From Mesorhabditis belari (Eukaryota > Nematoda > Chromadorea > Rhabditida > Rhabditidae): a stretch of 64,000 nucleotides of DNA. This document shows positions 1 to 10,497 of the stretch, piece by piece (positions within the stretch are counted from its first letter, which is position 1; every line of letters begins with the position of its first letter). The translations under genes and the position numbers were made by a program. A model generated the notes under the pieces. It made no database searches, was not told the origin of the DNA, and saw only the letters and a program-made list of their open reading frames with translations. Location of the stretch: NCBI GenBank assembly GCA_958450365.1, contig CAUEEP010000725.1:892501-956500 (forward strand). The letters are read 5' to 3'.

Positions 1-630
1 GATAACACAAAAATATCCAGAAAAGTGGAATCTGTTTTGTAGACTCTTTAATAAAAACATAGAGAAAAACTTGAAGATTAGTGCGCTAAAGTGCCATTTT
101 TCTATAGTCAAACTTTAGCGCACTTCTCTATTTTACTCTACAATTCGACTTCCAATTATCAGATCGACTTAAGGTTGATTTTGAAATGATCCTTATTAAG
201 TTTGGTTATGGAAAACTACAATTTATGTTGTATACTCAAGTGTAAGAACATAGAGAAAAGTTGTGTTAAAGTTGACCTTCCTACCTGGAAAAGTTGATCA
301 ACTTTGACAGTCTATAACTCGAGAGATAGGAATTGAATCGACTTGTAATTGCTTTTAAAAGAATCGTCATTAAATTTGGTTGTAGAAAAGTAGACTTGGT
401 TTTGTAGACTTATGTATAAGAATATAGAGAAAATTTGTGTCAAAGTTGAACTACCTACCCGAAAAAGTCGATCCACTTAGATGGTCTATAACTCGAGATA
501 TAGAAGCTGAATTAACTTATGGTTGGTTTTGTTAGAATCTTCATTAAATTTGGCTATAGAAAAGTAGAATTTGTTTTGTAGACTTATGTATAAGAACATA
601 GAGAAAATTTGTGTCAAAGTTGACCTACTT
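1..630. repeat. Tandem satellite, about 175-bp unit, 3-4 copies
   Basis: A diverged unit of roughly 170-178 bp recurs. The phrase aatttggttgtagaaaagta and close variants appear near 199, 374 and 545, and aacatagagaaaa(a/t)ttgtgt appears near 247, 424 and 595. The array ends abruptly at about 620-630, where sequence resembling coding exons of a minus-strand gene begins. I see no gene inside it. Confidence 0.75.
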
Positions 631-639
631 TTATCAAAG

Positions 640-1168
640 CACCCTGAGCCTGGCAGTTCATCTGTTCCCGGACTCTAAATTGGCTTTGTTTCAAAAGATT
701 TTTCCAACCTACGAAACGTTCCAAAGAAAATTGGGTCTTTCAATCAAAAGATTCAATGATCCACGATTAATTTCAACAATATCGATCATAATCCAAGGCA
801 TTTCAGTTGGATCAATGGCTTCAACGATTTCTAGAGAAATTCGATCTCTACAAATCTCTACAAATATCGAAATCTTACCAAAAAACACTTTCATTCCCTG
901 CTTTTCCTCATTAGAGAAATCTGGATAGTTTAAGTTTTGATCAATCCAGAAAATGTCTGTCTTTTCAGTGATTTGATTTGAATGATTTCCATTCAAATCA
1001 TAAGCTTTATGCTCGATTTGTCCTTGACAAATGGCTGGTCCTTTTGAGAAACGATAGGTGATCATCGAAGAATGCCAATCAAGAGATTCACCATCGTAGA
1101 AGCGATTGCTAAACAAATTCGATACAATAGTGCGATGCGAAAGTAAATGATTACACTGATCTGCTAAA
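640..1168 (-). pseudogene. Exon(s) of an unrecognised minus-strand gene, cut by the satellite
   Basis: Reading leftward from an acceptor (atttttag) at about 1168, an open frame runs about 150 codons to a stop at 709. It begins ADQCNHLLSHRTIVSN and contains YDGESLDWHSSMITYRF, DIFWIDQNLNYPDF and RDRISLEIVEAIDPTEMPW. The composition is not low-complexity and looks like a real soluble or secreted protein. Splicing at AAC/gtttcg (about 701) to the acceptor ccaatttag near 679 would add a short Cys-containing stretch (DELPGSGCF), which then runs into the satellite at about 630. I do not recognise the family. It may belong to the same gene as the exons at 4430-4861, with a satellite insertion at one end and a mariner in an intron. 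It could be a pseudogene or simply a gene that continues outside the window. Confidence 0.35.
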
Positions 1169-1386
1169 AATTAGCGACGATGTGTCGTTGATGTTTGGGA
1201 TTGATCCGGTGAATACATCGACCATGCAATCCTCGTTGTGTTCTCTCAGATTATATGCCTAAAGTTGCTCAATTTGCTCATATTTAAGCAGGCTTGGTAC
1301 TTTGAAAAGCTTATTTTTCCTTAAAAGTTTGTTAAATCAATCCTACAGTGTGCCTAAAGCCTGTCCCAATGGTTAGGAATCGTTGT

Positions 1387-1638
1387 TTATTTCGTTTGTT
1401 GTTTGTAACATCGAATTTCGAATGTTATTGCCTTTTTGTGTTTGTCTATTAGCTTATTTTGTAGCAAATTTTTTGCTAATTCTGAATATCTAGGTCGTTT
1501 TTGTGTAATGGATTTAAATTTTCGATTTAAATCCGTTTGAAGTTTGTGTAAAAGTAGCTTTTGGATATTGCGTTGTTTATCTGATCGAACGAGTATGAAG
1601 CGATCTTGGGTAACGAGAAAATATGTCATTGTGGCCAA
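1387..1638 (-). CDS. Small open frame, uncertain (83 codons)
   Basis: The frame starts at an ATG shortly after a possible start region and gives a basic, non-repetitive polypeptide (MATMTYFLVTQDRFILVRSD, then Lys/Gln-rich helices, ending CYKQQTK). The composition is plausible for protein, but there is no splice context, no recognisable domain and no second line of evidence. It lies directly beside a tRNA-like repeat, so I regard it as a possible chance frame. Confidence 0.15.
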   Translation of the reverse strand: MATMTYFLVTQDRFILVRSDKQRNIQKLLLHKLQTDLNRKFKSITQKRPRYSELAKNLLQNKLIDKHKKAITFEIRCYKQQTK

Positions 1639-1720
1639 GTGGTTAGTGCGCTAGGCTTAAGCCTGGTTCAAGCCTGGTTTGGGCCTGGTTTGGGCCTGGT
1701 TTGAGCCCAGATTAGGGTGA
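1622..1720 (+). repeat. tRNA-like A box followed by tandem B-box-like repeats
   Basis: The sequence gtggccaagtggttagtgcg matches the tRNA D-arm/A-box pattern. It is followed at once by four or more units of about 11 bp (gcctggttcaa, gcctggtttgg), which resemble the T-arm/B-box GGTTCAA core. There is no acceptor stem, so this is not a functional tRNA. It is the first of four tRNA-derived minisatellites in the window. Confidence 0.5.
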
Positions 1721-2184
1721 AAATTTTGCTCTTTTGCTACAAAATACACTAGGTCTCAATGCTAAATAAACAACGATCCCTAGTAAGGGCACCTGGCAAC
1801 GGAAAAAGGTTTTGATCGATGTATCTAACCAGAGAACCCTTTAAAGTTATATTTCAGGAGCAATCTCTTTCCCTTCACCCCCTGGTTAAAGATATCCCAA
1901 AACTGCTTTCAAATCCTACTTATCATGCGCCATTTTTGAGATATAAACATCAAAGTTTCGACCAATTACGCTAAACAGCAAGCTAGCCTACTTAAGGCGT
2001 TCGCGTGGGTGAATTGGTGTGCCTCAGTGGCTTAGTGGATAGCAAACATGGGAAATCGGGTCGAGTTGGGTCAGGTCGGATCGGATCTGATCGGGTCAAC
2101 ATCGGGTTTTCCCGACCCTACCCGAATAATTTGAATTTCGACCTGGCCCGACCCGAGCACTCCCGGTTTTCGGGTTGACCTGAG

Positions 2185-2392
2185 CCGATCCCCATGTCTA
2201 GTGGATAGTGTGCTAACGCTTCGGAGTTTTTTGGTTCGGATCCCTGGTTTGGATCCCTGGTTTGGATTCCTGGTTCGGATCCCTGGTTGGGATCCCTGGT
2301 TTAGATCCTTGGTTCGGATCCCTGGTTCGGATCCCTGGTTCGGATCCCTGGTTCGGATCCCTGGTTCGGATTCCCTGGTTCGGATCCTGCTA
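2185..2392 (+). repeat. tRNA-like A box plus 13-bp GGATCCCTGGTTC minisatellite
   Basis: An A-box-like stretch (gtctagtggatagtgtgcta, about 2197-2217) precedes about 13 tandem copies of ggatccctggttc and variants, from about 2236 to 2392. Rotated, each unit reads ggttcggatccc, close to the B-box consensus GGTTCGAATCC. Open frames across the array on both strands (repeating IPGSDPWFG or RTRDPNQGSEPG) arise from the unit length and are not genes. An inverted pair of Gly/Pro-type repeats (gggtcgggtcgg... cccgaccc) lies just upstream at 2060-2190. Confidence 0.75.
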
Positions 2393-2530
2393 AAGATAAC
2401 CAACCATTGGTCTGAATGTCTCAGCCACAATGTGCTGATCTTCTGCAGCCACCATTACATAGTAAGCCAACTCGTTTAACTGGTTGTAGTTGAAAATCAC
2501 ACTGTCGGTTCTCTTTCGTTTCGATTGCAG
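2391..2530 (-). pseudogene. Possible terminal exon of the minus-strand gene
   Basis: On the minus strand a frame of about 45 codons runs from about 2530 to a TAG near 2391. It includes SVIFNYNQLNELAYYVMVAA, followed by AEDQHIVAETFRPMVGYL. It looks coding, and its YVxxAAE core vaguely resembles AYVAEM in the exon at 4430-4602. However, the available splice phases do not join cleanly. It could be a last exon, a decayed copy, or chance. Confidence 0.2.
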
Positions 2531-3109
2531 GGGAATTGTGTAGATGGGTGAGTCTAGAAAAATGGTTACTTGATCAAAAGGGAAAGAGTTAGAATTTCTT
2601 TCTTTAAGGAAAGAGTTAGAATTCCATAGTACTATTCAAATTACTTAAATTACTCGCCAAAAACTGGGGAATGAAAAAAACGTCTCGTAAATGCTAATTG
2701 TAAGTTGTAAAGAGATAAACTTTTGGACTTTTGAAGAGCTTAAGACGTTTTTGAGTGTTTTTTTCATTGATTTCGTTGATTTTTCATCGAAAAGTTGGGC
2801 TCTAAAAGAGATTTTCGAATGAGCAATCACGTTTTAAATGTCTATAACTTTACTTAGAGATATTATAATATTATTATTAACTTTAATATAGTTTTAAAGA
2901 GAAAAGTTTAAACTTTCGAATGATATAAAATAGAATTTGTTTGCTTTGCTTTGATTTGCTTTGCTTAATCAAAGGAAAACCAATAGTAAAATCAAAGTAA
3001 AATCATTATTTCTCTACAAATTTTACATTTGATTTGAGTGAGAATCGATTCATTTGATCGGTTGATTTAATGGAGTTCAGAAAAACAAAAAAGAGCCGAT
3101 TTAACTATA

Positions 3110-4400
3110 CAGGGTGCGGCAGAATTATAGGTGCAGAGAAGTTCCATTGGAATATGACCAAAAAACGAAAAATTTGCCACAAAAACAGTTTTAACATATT
3201 TATTGAACTTAAATTAACAACTTTTATTGATCATATTCGAATCTTCCTCCTTTGGCGTCGCTTGAGACATGCAAGACTTGAGTCGCTTGGGAAAGGCGTC
3301 GACCGTGGCGACCAAGTAGGCGGCGTCCAGACCCTCCCAGGCTTTCAAGAGAGATTTCTTCAAACTTTCGAGGTTTTTGTGAGGTTTCTGACAGGCCTCG
3401 GCTTCAAGAACAGACCAGACCGAGAAATCCAATGGATTGAGGTCTGGGGAGCTCGGGGGCCACTCGTTGAATGCAATGAAGTCGGGAAAAGTCGCTTTGC
3501 AGAAATCCTGAACAATCTTGGCTTTGTGAGCGGGAGCACCATCTTGCTGGAAGGTCCAGATGCGATTTTGGAAGTGATTTTGAGCCCAGGGAACAAGTTC
3601 TTTCTTTAGCATATCCAAGTACGTGTTCGCATTAACTTTGACTCCTTGTGGCACAAAAATCAGTGGTGTCTTGCCGGAAGCCGTCACACCGCCAAAAACC
3701 ATGACTGAAGCTGGGTGGCCGCTGCGACCGACGGTAACACTTGGTTGAGTTTTCGACCAAACTCGATCGTTCTGCTTGTTCAGAATTCCCAATCGTAAAA
3801 ATTTTCTCATCGGTGAACAAAATGTTCCTGTGGTCGATTCCGTTGAAACGAAGACGAAGCCTTTCACATCGATCTTTTCTCTTCAATTTGGCGTCTGCCG
3901 AAAGCAGAGCGGATTTGTTCTTCTTGTAGGGCTTGAACTTGAGCTTGTCCTTGATAATTCGACGGATTGATCGATCGGATACACCCATATGTTTGGCAAT
4001 TCTTCGAGCGGACTGATTGGGCTTCTTTCGCAGGCGATCCCTGACTTTCTTGATGTTGCCTTTCGTCACCACAGATGGACGAACACCTCCTCGCGGCCGA
4101 TCAGACATTGATCCCAACTCGTTGTAGCGTTGAATGGCTCGGTTAACAACGTTTCGATGCACTCCCAACTTTCTTCCGATCACGGTCGCCGATTCGCCCT
4201 TCCGATGAAGTTCCACGATCAATTGTCGATGCGGGGAAGCGCGAACCATAGCCTGAAACTCAAAGTTATAAAAAATTATAATTTACAAATACAAATTCAA
4301 TCATAAAATAACAACAAAAACATAAATTCGAGTGCAAAATCAAGAGCGAAGGCTCGTTTTCCGTCTTTATGTCATGCACCTATAATTCTGCCGCACCCTG
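3110..4400 (-). mobile_element. Nearly intact maT-type Tc1/mariner transposon, 1291 bp
   Basis: The element is bounded by perfect 26-bp terminal inverted repeats (cagggtgcggcagaattata at the left end, its reverse complement at the right) and by TA dinucleotides at 3108-3109 and 4401-4402, the expected target duplication. It carries one transposase gene on the minus strand. The perfect repeats and a single frameshift suggest recent insertion. It sits in what appears to be an intron of a minus-strand host gene. The flanks also contain a short inverted pair (aaaaagagcc at about 3088, ggctcttttt at about 4409), possibly an outer extension of the terminal repeat or an older element. Confidence 0.93.
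3214..4249 (-). pseudogene. maT (DD37D) transposase with one frameshift
   Basis: This is the transposase of the element at 3110-4400, which would excise and insert the element at TA. Translation starts at 4249 (MVRASPHRQLIVELHRKGES). Two helix-turn-helix segments follow (IGRKLGVHRNVVNRAI and ARRIAKHMGVSDRSIRRI). The catalytic core shows the first Asp in LFTDEKIFTI, the second in FQQDGAPAH, and the third in WPPSSPDLNPLDFSVW. The last two catalytic Asp are 37 residues apart if the D of NPLD is used, which is diagnostic of maT-type elements. A 1-nt frameshift near 3790-3820, just after DEKIFTI, splits the frame in two (205 and 217 codons including overlap). The C-terminus ends TPKEEDSNMINKSC. 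The family assignment is secure, but the protein cannot be made without correcting the shift. Confidence 0.9.
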
Positions 4401-4429
4401 TAGAAACAGGCTCTTTTTGCTTAAATAAC

Positions 4430-4861
4430 TCACCAACGATCATCTCTGCTACATAAGCCGTAAAAGCGAATGTATAGTTGGCATATGGTGAATTATCTCC
4501 TTTCCATTCATCAGTCAGACTCAAATTGAATTGATAGTGCACATTAGTGACGGTCAATGTGTACGTGGTTTCACCCTCATCATATAATAACCTGAATTGT
4601 TGATCATTGTTTCCTAAAAGTTTTCAAAAAAACTGACGTTTCCAGATAACATTGAATATTTGTAGGATTCTTGGTGTCGATGAGGAAAGGAAAAACTGGA
4701 TTTGCATCGATGGTGTCGTCGCTGGAGATTTCATCAAACGGAACGATTTCGCCGATGATCAATGTGATTGTACACTGCTTACAATCGGCAGAGATTTGAA
4801 TTGACTGAATTGGGCAAATACCGTAGCTAATTTTGATTACCGTAGGACTTATATAACTCAT
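4430..4861 (-). pseudogene. Two candidate exons of an unrecognised minus-strand gene
   Basis: The first segment (4861 to about 4630) reads SYGICPIQSIQISADCKQCT, then IIGEIVPFDEISSDDTID, then NPVFPFLIDTKNPTNIQCYL. The second (about 4602 to 4431), after an acceptor acttttag, reads NNDQQFRLLYDEGETTYTLT, then NVHYQFNLSLTDEWKGDN, then YTFAFTAYVAEMIVG. It ends at a good donor (gttg/gtgagtt). The maT transposon lies in the intron that follows. The reading phases of the two exons do not match with any nearby GT donor, so either one base has been lost or gained or a boundary is misjudged. The four Cys and beta-rich look suggest a secreted or surface protein, but no family is recognised. Confidence 0.35.
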
Positions 4862-5087
4862 TTAACAAGCGCTTGAATGAGCGCTAGTCGATATTTCATT
4901 CGGAAAAGTTTTTCTCAATCAAATTTGTGGTAATTTTGTTCAAAAAAGATTGTTTTCAACAAATTCATAGCGCCAGAACAGCTGATATAACGAGATACGC
5001 ATATGAACTGAATATCGAAAGTACTCAATTTTCCCCTGTTCCTCCAAAAGGAGTTTGACATCAACTTATTAGGTTGGCCGGAAAGTT

Positions 5088-5425
5088 ATTTCCGTTTTTT
5101 GACGCTAGATCTAACTTTTTATTTTACGCATCAAAAACACCAAATAAATACTCAAATGTATCTTTCTTTAGCACAATTGTGGGAGCTTTTATACGTGAGG
5201 CCCCGCCCCCTTTTCCCTATCCAACTTTGAGCGCAAATTTCTTGGTGTTTGGCTGTAGAATTTCAATATTCTTGACATCATTAGATGCGCCAAATCTTTC
5301 TCTATCGATTGGTATAAAAATTATTTCAATTGAACAGCTCAACACGAAGAAATTTGAGCTCAAAGTTAGATTGCTAATGGGAAAAGGGGCGTGGCCTCGC
5401 GTATGAAAGGTCCCACAATACCGCC
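5088..5425. repeat. Mariner-like terminus and foldback repeat
   Basis: At 5088 ttaggttggccggaaagtta resembles a mariner 5' terminus. From 5195 to 5415 lies a hairpin-forming repeat (cctatccaactttgagcgca on one arm, gctcaaagttagattgctaa on the other). It is related to the repeats at 43540-44455 and 46660-47125. A second mariner-like end (ttaggttggaaagaaagttc) is at 5611. No gene is supported across 4870-6400. Confidence 0.55.
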
Positions 5426-6239
5426 GAGTGAGTGACATCGGACTATCATCTGTTCAGGTATTTTGTCCAGAATCGTCCGATTATCATTTTTCCAGGTCTC
5501 TGGAGCATCATTTGCGTGGAAAGATCTTTCAAAACGTCGAGGAAATGCGCTTGTCACTCACTCAGTTTTTCGACTCGAAGCCATGTGAGTTTTACAGCCG
5601 CGGAATCTATTAGGTTGGAAAGAAAGTTCTCGGAAAAAGTTTGTACGGTGTTTGTACGGTGATTTCTCAAAAAGGAACCCATCAAATCCTTCCCAGATTT
5701 TTTGATAAGCTTGACTATATTTCAAAAAGTTTTTGACAAAAAAAATCAGAGTGGGCTTTAGGTAAAAAATAAGAGATTTCTTCAGCTGAGGTGACTTGGT
5801 CACTTTTTGAGTGGCCAGCTTTCAGACAAGTTTTTAATGGGTTAATGAATAGGCAATTGGTCTCATTCAAAACCTAAAATCGCCAAATTTTGCTAAATTT
5901 ACCAATTTACCAATACTGAAGGACTTAGTCTATCAATTTTTCAATTTCAAGGCCAGTTTTCCTATTGCCAGTAGTGTCTATTAAGTTTGAAGAGTCGTGT
6001 AACTTCTCAGACAGCACATTGTGCGTCTTTGGCTTTTATGTTGGTGTAAAATCAAATAATATTTCTCCCATTTTATCGATAAATCTCATCAATGTTGATT
6101 TCTTATTGTTTGATGTTAAAAGAAAAGATTTTTGTGGAAAGTAAAGTAAAGTAAATTTGTATTTGAAAGATCAAAATGATGCGATGCGTACAAGGAACAC
6201 CTAAACTATTCAAATCAAATAAAAGCAAAAGAAAAAGTT

Positions 6240-6312
6240 GAGCTGCGGACTTGAATCCCCAGGATCCCTGCCTTGCGTTCAAGCGCACTTCCAATCGGCC
6301 AGCAGAACACTA
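6240..6312 (-). pseudogene. tRNA-like sequence, degenerate
   Basis: On the minus strand, an A-box-like stretch (tggccgattggaagtgcg) and a perfect B-box-like stretch (ggggattcaagtcc) are correctly spaced. The acceptor stem pairs at only about five of seven positions and the anticodon arm is unclear. Best read as a tRNA-derived pseudogene or SINE-like copy. Confidence 0.4.
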
Positions 6313-6417
6313 TCCTAGCGCCTGGAGAATCTGCTTATGGACTCGTAATTTGATTCTTGAAATTCCTAACAAAACTTTACACTCAGAACTGATAAGGGAA
6401 GGTCAACTGGATGCCCA

Positions 6418-6554
6418 AATGACATGAGCCATAGACCATTCGACGAGTATAACTTTTGACAGAGTGCTTCATAATAGAAACGGAAAGAAGATTCGGAATC
6501 AGCGTGAAATTCTGCGTCGAATGGTCTATAGTCTATGGTTTATGGCTCATGTTA
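6418..6554. repeat. Short palindrome (hairpin)
   Basis: The left arm atgacatgagccatagacca and the right arm tggtttatggctcatgttat are inverted copies about 90 bp apart, with inner arms attcgacg and cgtcgaat. It abuts the stop codon of the minus-strand exon ending at 6556, so it may form the 3' end or terminator of that transcript, or be a small foldback element. Confidence 0.6.
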
Positions 6555-6555
6555 T

Positions 6556-6835
6556 TTAGCCACCAAAGCCGGTCGAGATTTCCTTCTTAAACTCTACCTC
6601 ATGTTTGATAAAATCGTCTTTATGCATGCTGAAAGCCGGATGATCGATGTCAATTAGCGCAATTTCTTCGACATTTCTTTTCGGTGTCCCTGAAAAGAAA
6701 TGGAAAGAAAGAAATGGGATTTACTCAGCATTTAATACAAAAATTGATAATTTATACCTGGTTTTTCATCGTAATTCGTCTCTTTCGCGGTGAGTGCCCT
6801 GATCGAACAAGGCAATGGAGTTGTCCCGACAGCAG
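6556..6835 (-). CDS. Last two exons of an unrecognised minus-strand gene
   Basis: The penultimate exon (6835-6758) follows an acceptor aaaagtttag and reads AVGTTPLPCSIRALTAKETN, ending YDEKPG at the donor ccag/gtataa. The last exon (6689-6556) follows ttcttttcag and reads TPKRNVEEIALIDIDHPAFS, then MHKDDFIKHEVEFKKEISTG, then FGG and a stop. Intron phase 1 matches at the junction, giving one continuous charged, probably cytoplasmic C-terminus. Splice sites are canonical and the frame is clean, so I believe it is a real gene. Its upstream exons would lie above 6840, where I found only repeats, so they may be lost or far away. The family is unknown. Confidence 0.55.
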
Positions 6836-7185
6836 CTAAACTTTTAAATCTTATTTGGTTGACTCGGTAAAACGATGACTTCTAAATAAATTGAATTTAA
6901 AGGAAGGGTAACAATCGAGGCTGATTCCAAGTGAAAAATTTCTTTCGCCATAACTATCATTTTGTTTTTATTTGATGCTTTTTATACAAAGAATGGCAGA
7001 AATAGATTGGTTGATTGATTTCCTGCCAGATTCGGTAAACTTTTGTTGATGAGCATCTCCTGCCGCAGCAGACAGGTTTCAACGTGTCAACTGGCAAGCC
7101 ACTCCTCGCAGAAAATTAGAATCATTTCTTTTTTGGACTTTTTATCTGAGGAGTTTGAGCGATGATGAAGTTATTGAGGATGATA

Positions 7186-7640
7186 ATTGAATGATGATGA
7201 TGATGATGATAACGATGATGAAGTTATTCATGATGATAATTGAATGATGATGAAGATGACGATGACGATGATGATGTTATTGAAGATGATAATTGAATGA
7301 TGATGATGAAGATGACGATGACGATGATGATGTTATTGAAGATGATATTTGAATGATGATGATGATGATGACGATGATGATAACGATGATGATGTTATTG
7401 AAGATGATATTTGAATGATGATGATGATGATGACGATGATAACGACGATGAGTATTGAGAGATGAATGATGATGTGCGGGATCATGATTATTGAGATGAT
7501 AATTGAGATGATGAGACGATCGATGATGATGTTATTGAAGATGTAATTGAATGAGCGATGACGGACGATGATGATGTTATTGAAGATGTATTTGATGGGA
7601 GTGTGAGATGATGTAAGATGATGAAGTTATTGAAGATGAT
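7186..7640 (+). repeat. GAT trinucleotide microsatellite with higher-order repeat
   Basis: An imperfect run of gat/gaa/gac triplets is organised in blocks of about 70-80 bp beginning attgaagatgataattgaat. The later part is more degraded, with scattered single-base losses that break the triplet register. Confidence 0.85.
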
Positions 7641-8872
7641 TCAAGATCATTGTTGAGTGATCACAATTGGAAGCTTTGTTGCAACATTGTTAGATTTGCG
7701 GGAGAATCCAGAAGGCCGCAGTAAAGTCGAGAACAATCAATTGAGCAAGCAATGGAACTTGCCTCAAAACCGTAACTCAATGTTTATGTTATAAAAAGTT
7801 TCATAAAAATGGGAACAATCAGTGAAAAATGGAAAACAACACATAGTGGCTATAGCTTTAGAGCACAAAAAGGCTTCAATTAATTCTCAAAACAGCAACT
7901 CTATTGTTGATGATGATGAAATCGACTTGATGAGCGATAGATTAGCCAAAATCTTGCATTTATGAATACCCAGAAAAGCAGGCAAAAAAATGGAATTTGA
8001 TCAAAGGATCTGACTATAAGTTGGCCAATAATGCGCGCGATCAATTTCCACAGACGTTATCCATTTGCCTTGCTATTCATAAAATAAATTCGCTTCGGTG
8101 TTTACTCTCCACAGTTCTAAAGTCAAAGGTCAAGAGTTCAAAGGCGCCAAATTCACTCGAGTTTTGCAAACTTAGAAGCTGCAAACTTAGAGGCTAATTT
8201 AAATGATGATGATAAATGTGATTGACTGTTTGTTGAGGATCGTTGCTTTTACTTTTGTTTTTACAATAATTTTTTTTTGTGAAAAAGCTGGCTTTTTTGA
8301 GGGTTTTGAGGGTTTTGAACTTACGCTCTATCTAAATTTCTGTAAATGCATTTCCGTTAGACTTTTTTTAATGAATTGATATCTAGTTATCCTTTATTTT
8401 TGTTTAAATCTTCAATTTTGGGAAGTTAACTCTATTTTGACGACACCTAAACTTGTCCCTAAAGTGACTCGATTCCTTTTTTTGCCCTTTTTTGGTCATT
8501 CACATTTCGCCTCTCAAATTTCTTCAATCCTTCGATCAATTGAAACACATTTTAGCCTATTTTGTAGAGAAGATTTACAACTTTCAAATAGTTTATAACA
8601 TTCATCGATTCTAGTTTATCGCATCAGCTCGTTGGAAATCGTTTTCTATCGTTAGAAATTTATGAAAATGTTCAAATCCGCATTTCTTATGCATTTACCT
8701 AATAAAATCTGTCCTGTATCTACCTAATAAAATCTGTCCGTAGAGGGGAATCGATGGGGCAATGATTATTTAGATATTTGATTCCAAATCTAGCACAATC
8801 ACTAATCTAGCACAATCACCTAATATTTTGAGATTATTTAAAATTAGAGATTTTTTTTGTTTCTCTCATTCT
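7641..8872. other. AT-rich stretch without a supported gene
   Basis: I see no exon with splice signals on either strand. A short open frame at 7997-8197 has no supporting features. Small local duplications occur (taataaaatctgtcc at 8700 and 8724; ctagcacaatcac at 8791 and 8807). Confidence 0.5.
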
Positions 8873-9579
8873 TTGTATAAAAAGCATCAAATAAAAACAA
8901 AATGATAGTTATAGAAGAGATTTTTGACTTTAAATCAGCCTCGATTGTTACCCTTCCTTTGCGAAGAGAAAAACCGAGTTACGGTAGGCACTTTTTAGAA
9001 ACCATTACAAAATCAAGAAAACTTTTGAGCTTTCCTCAAACCTGTTGCTATCCAAAGACTCCAGAAAGCGGTTATAAACACAAAACTATTGTTTACCATT
9101 GAATACCGTGAAATTCAATCAATAATATTAAATTTTAAGTTTTCAAATGTTTCAAACAATTTCAAATTCGAATGGAACACGGCTTCGAAAATGATAAGAG
9201 AGAAAAGCTAGGATTTGTAAGGAATTCAGTGCAAAAAAGCATGTAATCTAGCTTTTCAGCCAAGAGTTTTCCTTTTGGAGAAATTTATTTTCAAAATATT
9301 CAAATGAAAAATGGACTACATATAGAATAAAATTGATTTGATTGCAATTATTTTTAGAGAAAAGTTGAGAAATTTTAGAGTAAAATGGGCAAGTTTATGT
9401 CAACTTAAAATTCGTAAAATTGTCCGATGATCAGATGATCAGATGATCTAATTTTTCTCAATGAACAAAAGATCCAATAAAAAAACAATAAAGAACAAAG
9501 GATCCAATTTTTAATAGAAAAACATTCGATTAAAAAGAAAAATGATAAAAGCGTAGAAATTAAATGAAAAATTGGGGGT

Positions 9580-10430
9580 AGGCTAATTTCAGCTATTTGC
9601 GCAACTGGGCCGTTTGCGCAACTCGTCATAACTTTCTTCTAAGTAAGCCAATCTTTATGATTTTGGTTTCAATCTGTAGATCTCAATAAGCGCAACAGAA
9701 TGACAGCAAAATCATAAAGATTGGCCGACGTGGAAGAATGTTATGGCGAGTTGCGCAAACGACTCAGTTGCGCAAATAAAATGGAAATTAGCCTATATGT
9801 TCAGCTTCGTGAAATAAAGTTAAAGGTTAAAATGCTTTGAAAAAAGTCACAAAGTTAAAATTCAGTCAGTTAATTGAACGATGAAACTCATCGGGGTAGG
9901 CTAATTTCCATTTTATTTGCGCAACAGGGTCATTTGCGCAACTCACGATAACTTTCTTCTAAGTAAGCCAATCTTTATGATTTTGGTTTCAATCTGTAGA
10001 TCTCAATAAGTCCAACAGAATGAAACCAACATCATAAAGATTGGCCGACTTGGAAGAATGTTATGGCGAGTTGCGAGGACCTAGTTGCGCAAATGACCCA
10101 GTTGCGCAAAAAAATTGGCGCAAAGTAGCCTATCCCAAAAATTGGCAAGATTTCCTTGTTTTTCAGTCTTCATTGGAGTAATCGTTGCAAAGCTTTTCTT
10201 CAAACGATTGTACTTGATGTTAGAGTTGCTGTCGGATGTTCACAATCCGGTAAAGTAGCCGTTGAGTTGCTCGCTCGAAAATAGAACAAGCTGTTCACGC
10301 TGTTCACGGCTTCGTTTTCTGAACAAGCTGTTCACGGCTTCGTTTTCTTCCCGGTACCATTGATACTAAAATTGGACTCATTTTTACCTAAAAAAAAATA
10401 AGATAACCAGCTAAATTTTAAGTACTTTTC
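9580..10430. repeat. Hairpin repeat family H, copies 1 and 2
   Basis: Two inverted-repeat units (about 9580-9800 and 9893-10140) share arms reading taactttcttctaagtaagc / ggccgacttggaagaatgtt around a centre gtagatctcaataag. They are followed by a conserved tail (gctgtcggatgttcacaatc). The same composite of about 600-700 bp recurs at 45095-46250, and a shorter copy lies at 24420-24560. The tail ends with a small duplication (gctgttcacggcttcgtttt twice near 10290-10345). Non-coding mobile hairpin, origin unknown. Confidence 0.75.
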
Positions 10431-10497
10431 GGAAAGCCCGAGTGAAGTTTGCTAAGGAGCATTAAGGGTGGTACCAATAAAACTAATAAATTACCAA

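Larger units (their letters stand above)
6900..8965. mobile_element. Foldback-like element, about 95-bp inverted ends around 2 kb
   Basis: The sequence at 6900-6997 (aaggaagggtaacaatcgag through atttgatgctttttatacaa) returns in inverted orientation at 8873-8965 (ttgtataaaaagcatcaaat through tcgattgttacccttcctt). Between them are a GAT microsatellite and AT-rich DNA without a convincing gene. It could be a foldback or non-autonomous DNA transposon, or simply two inverted copies of one repeat. Confidence 0.6.

Noticed and set aside
3070..3609. 179-codon plus-strand frame over the transposon
   Set aside because: Antisense shadow of the maT transposase.
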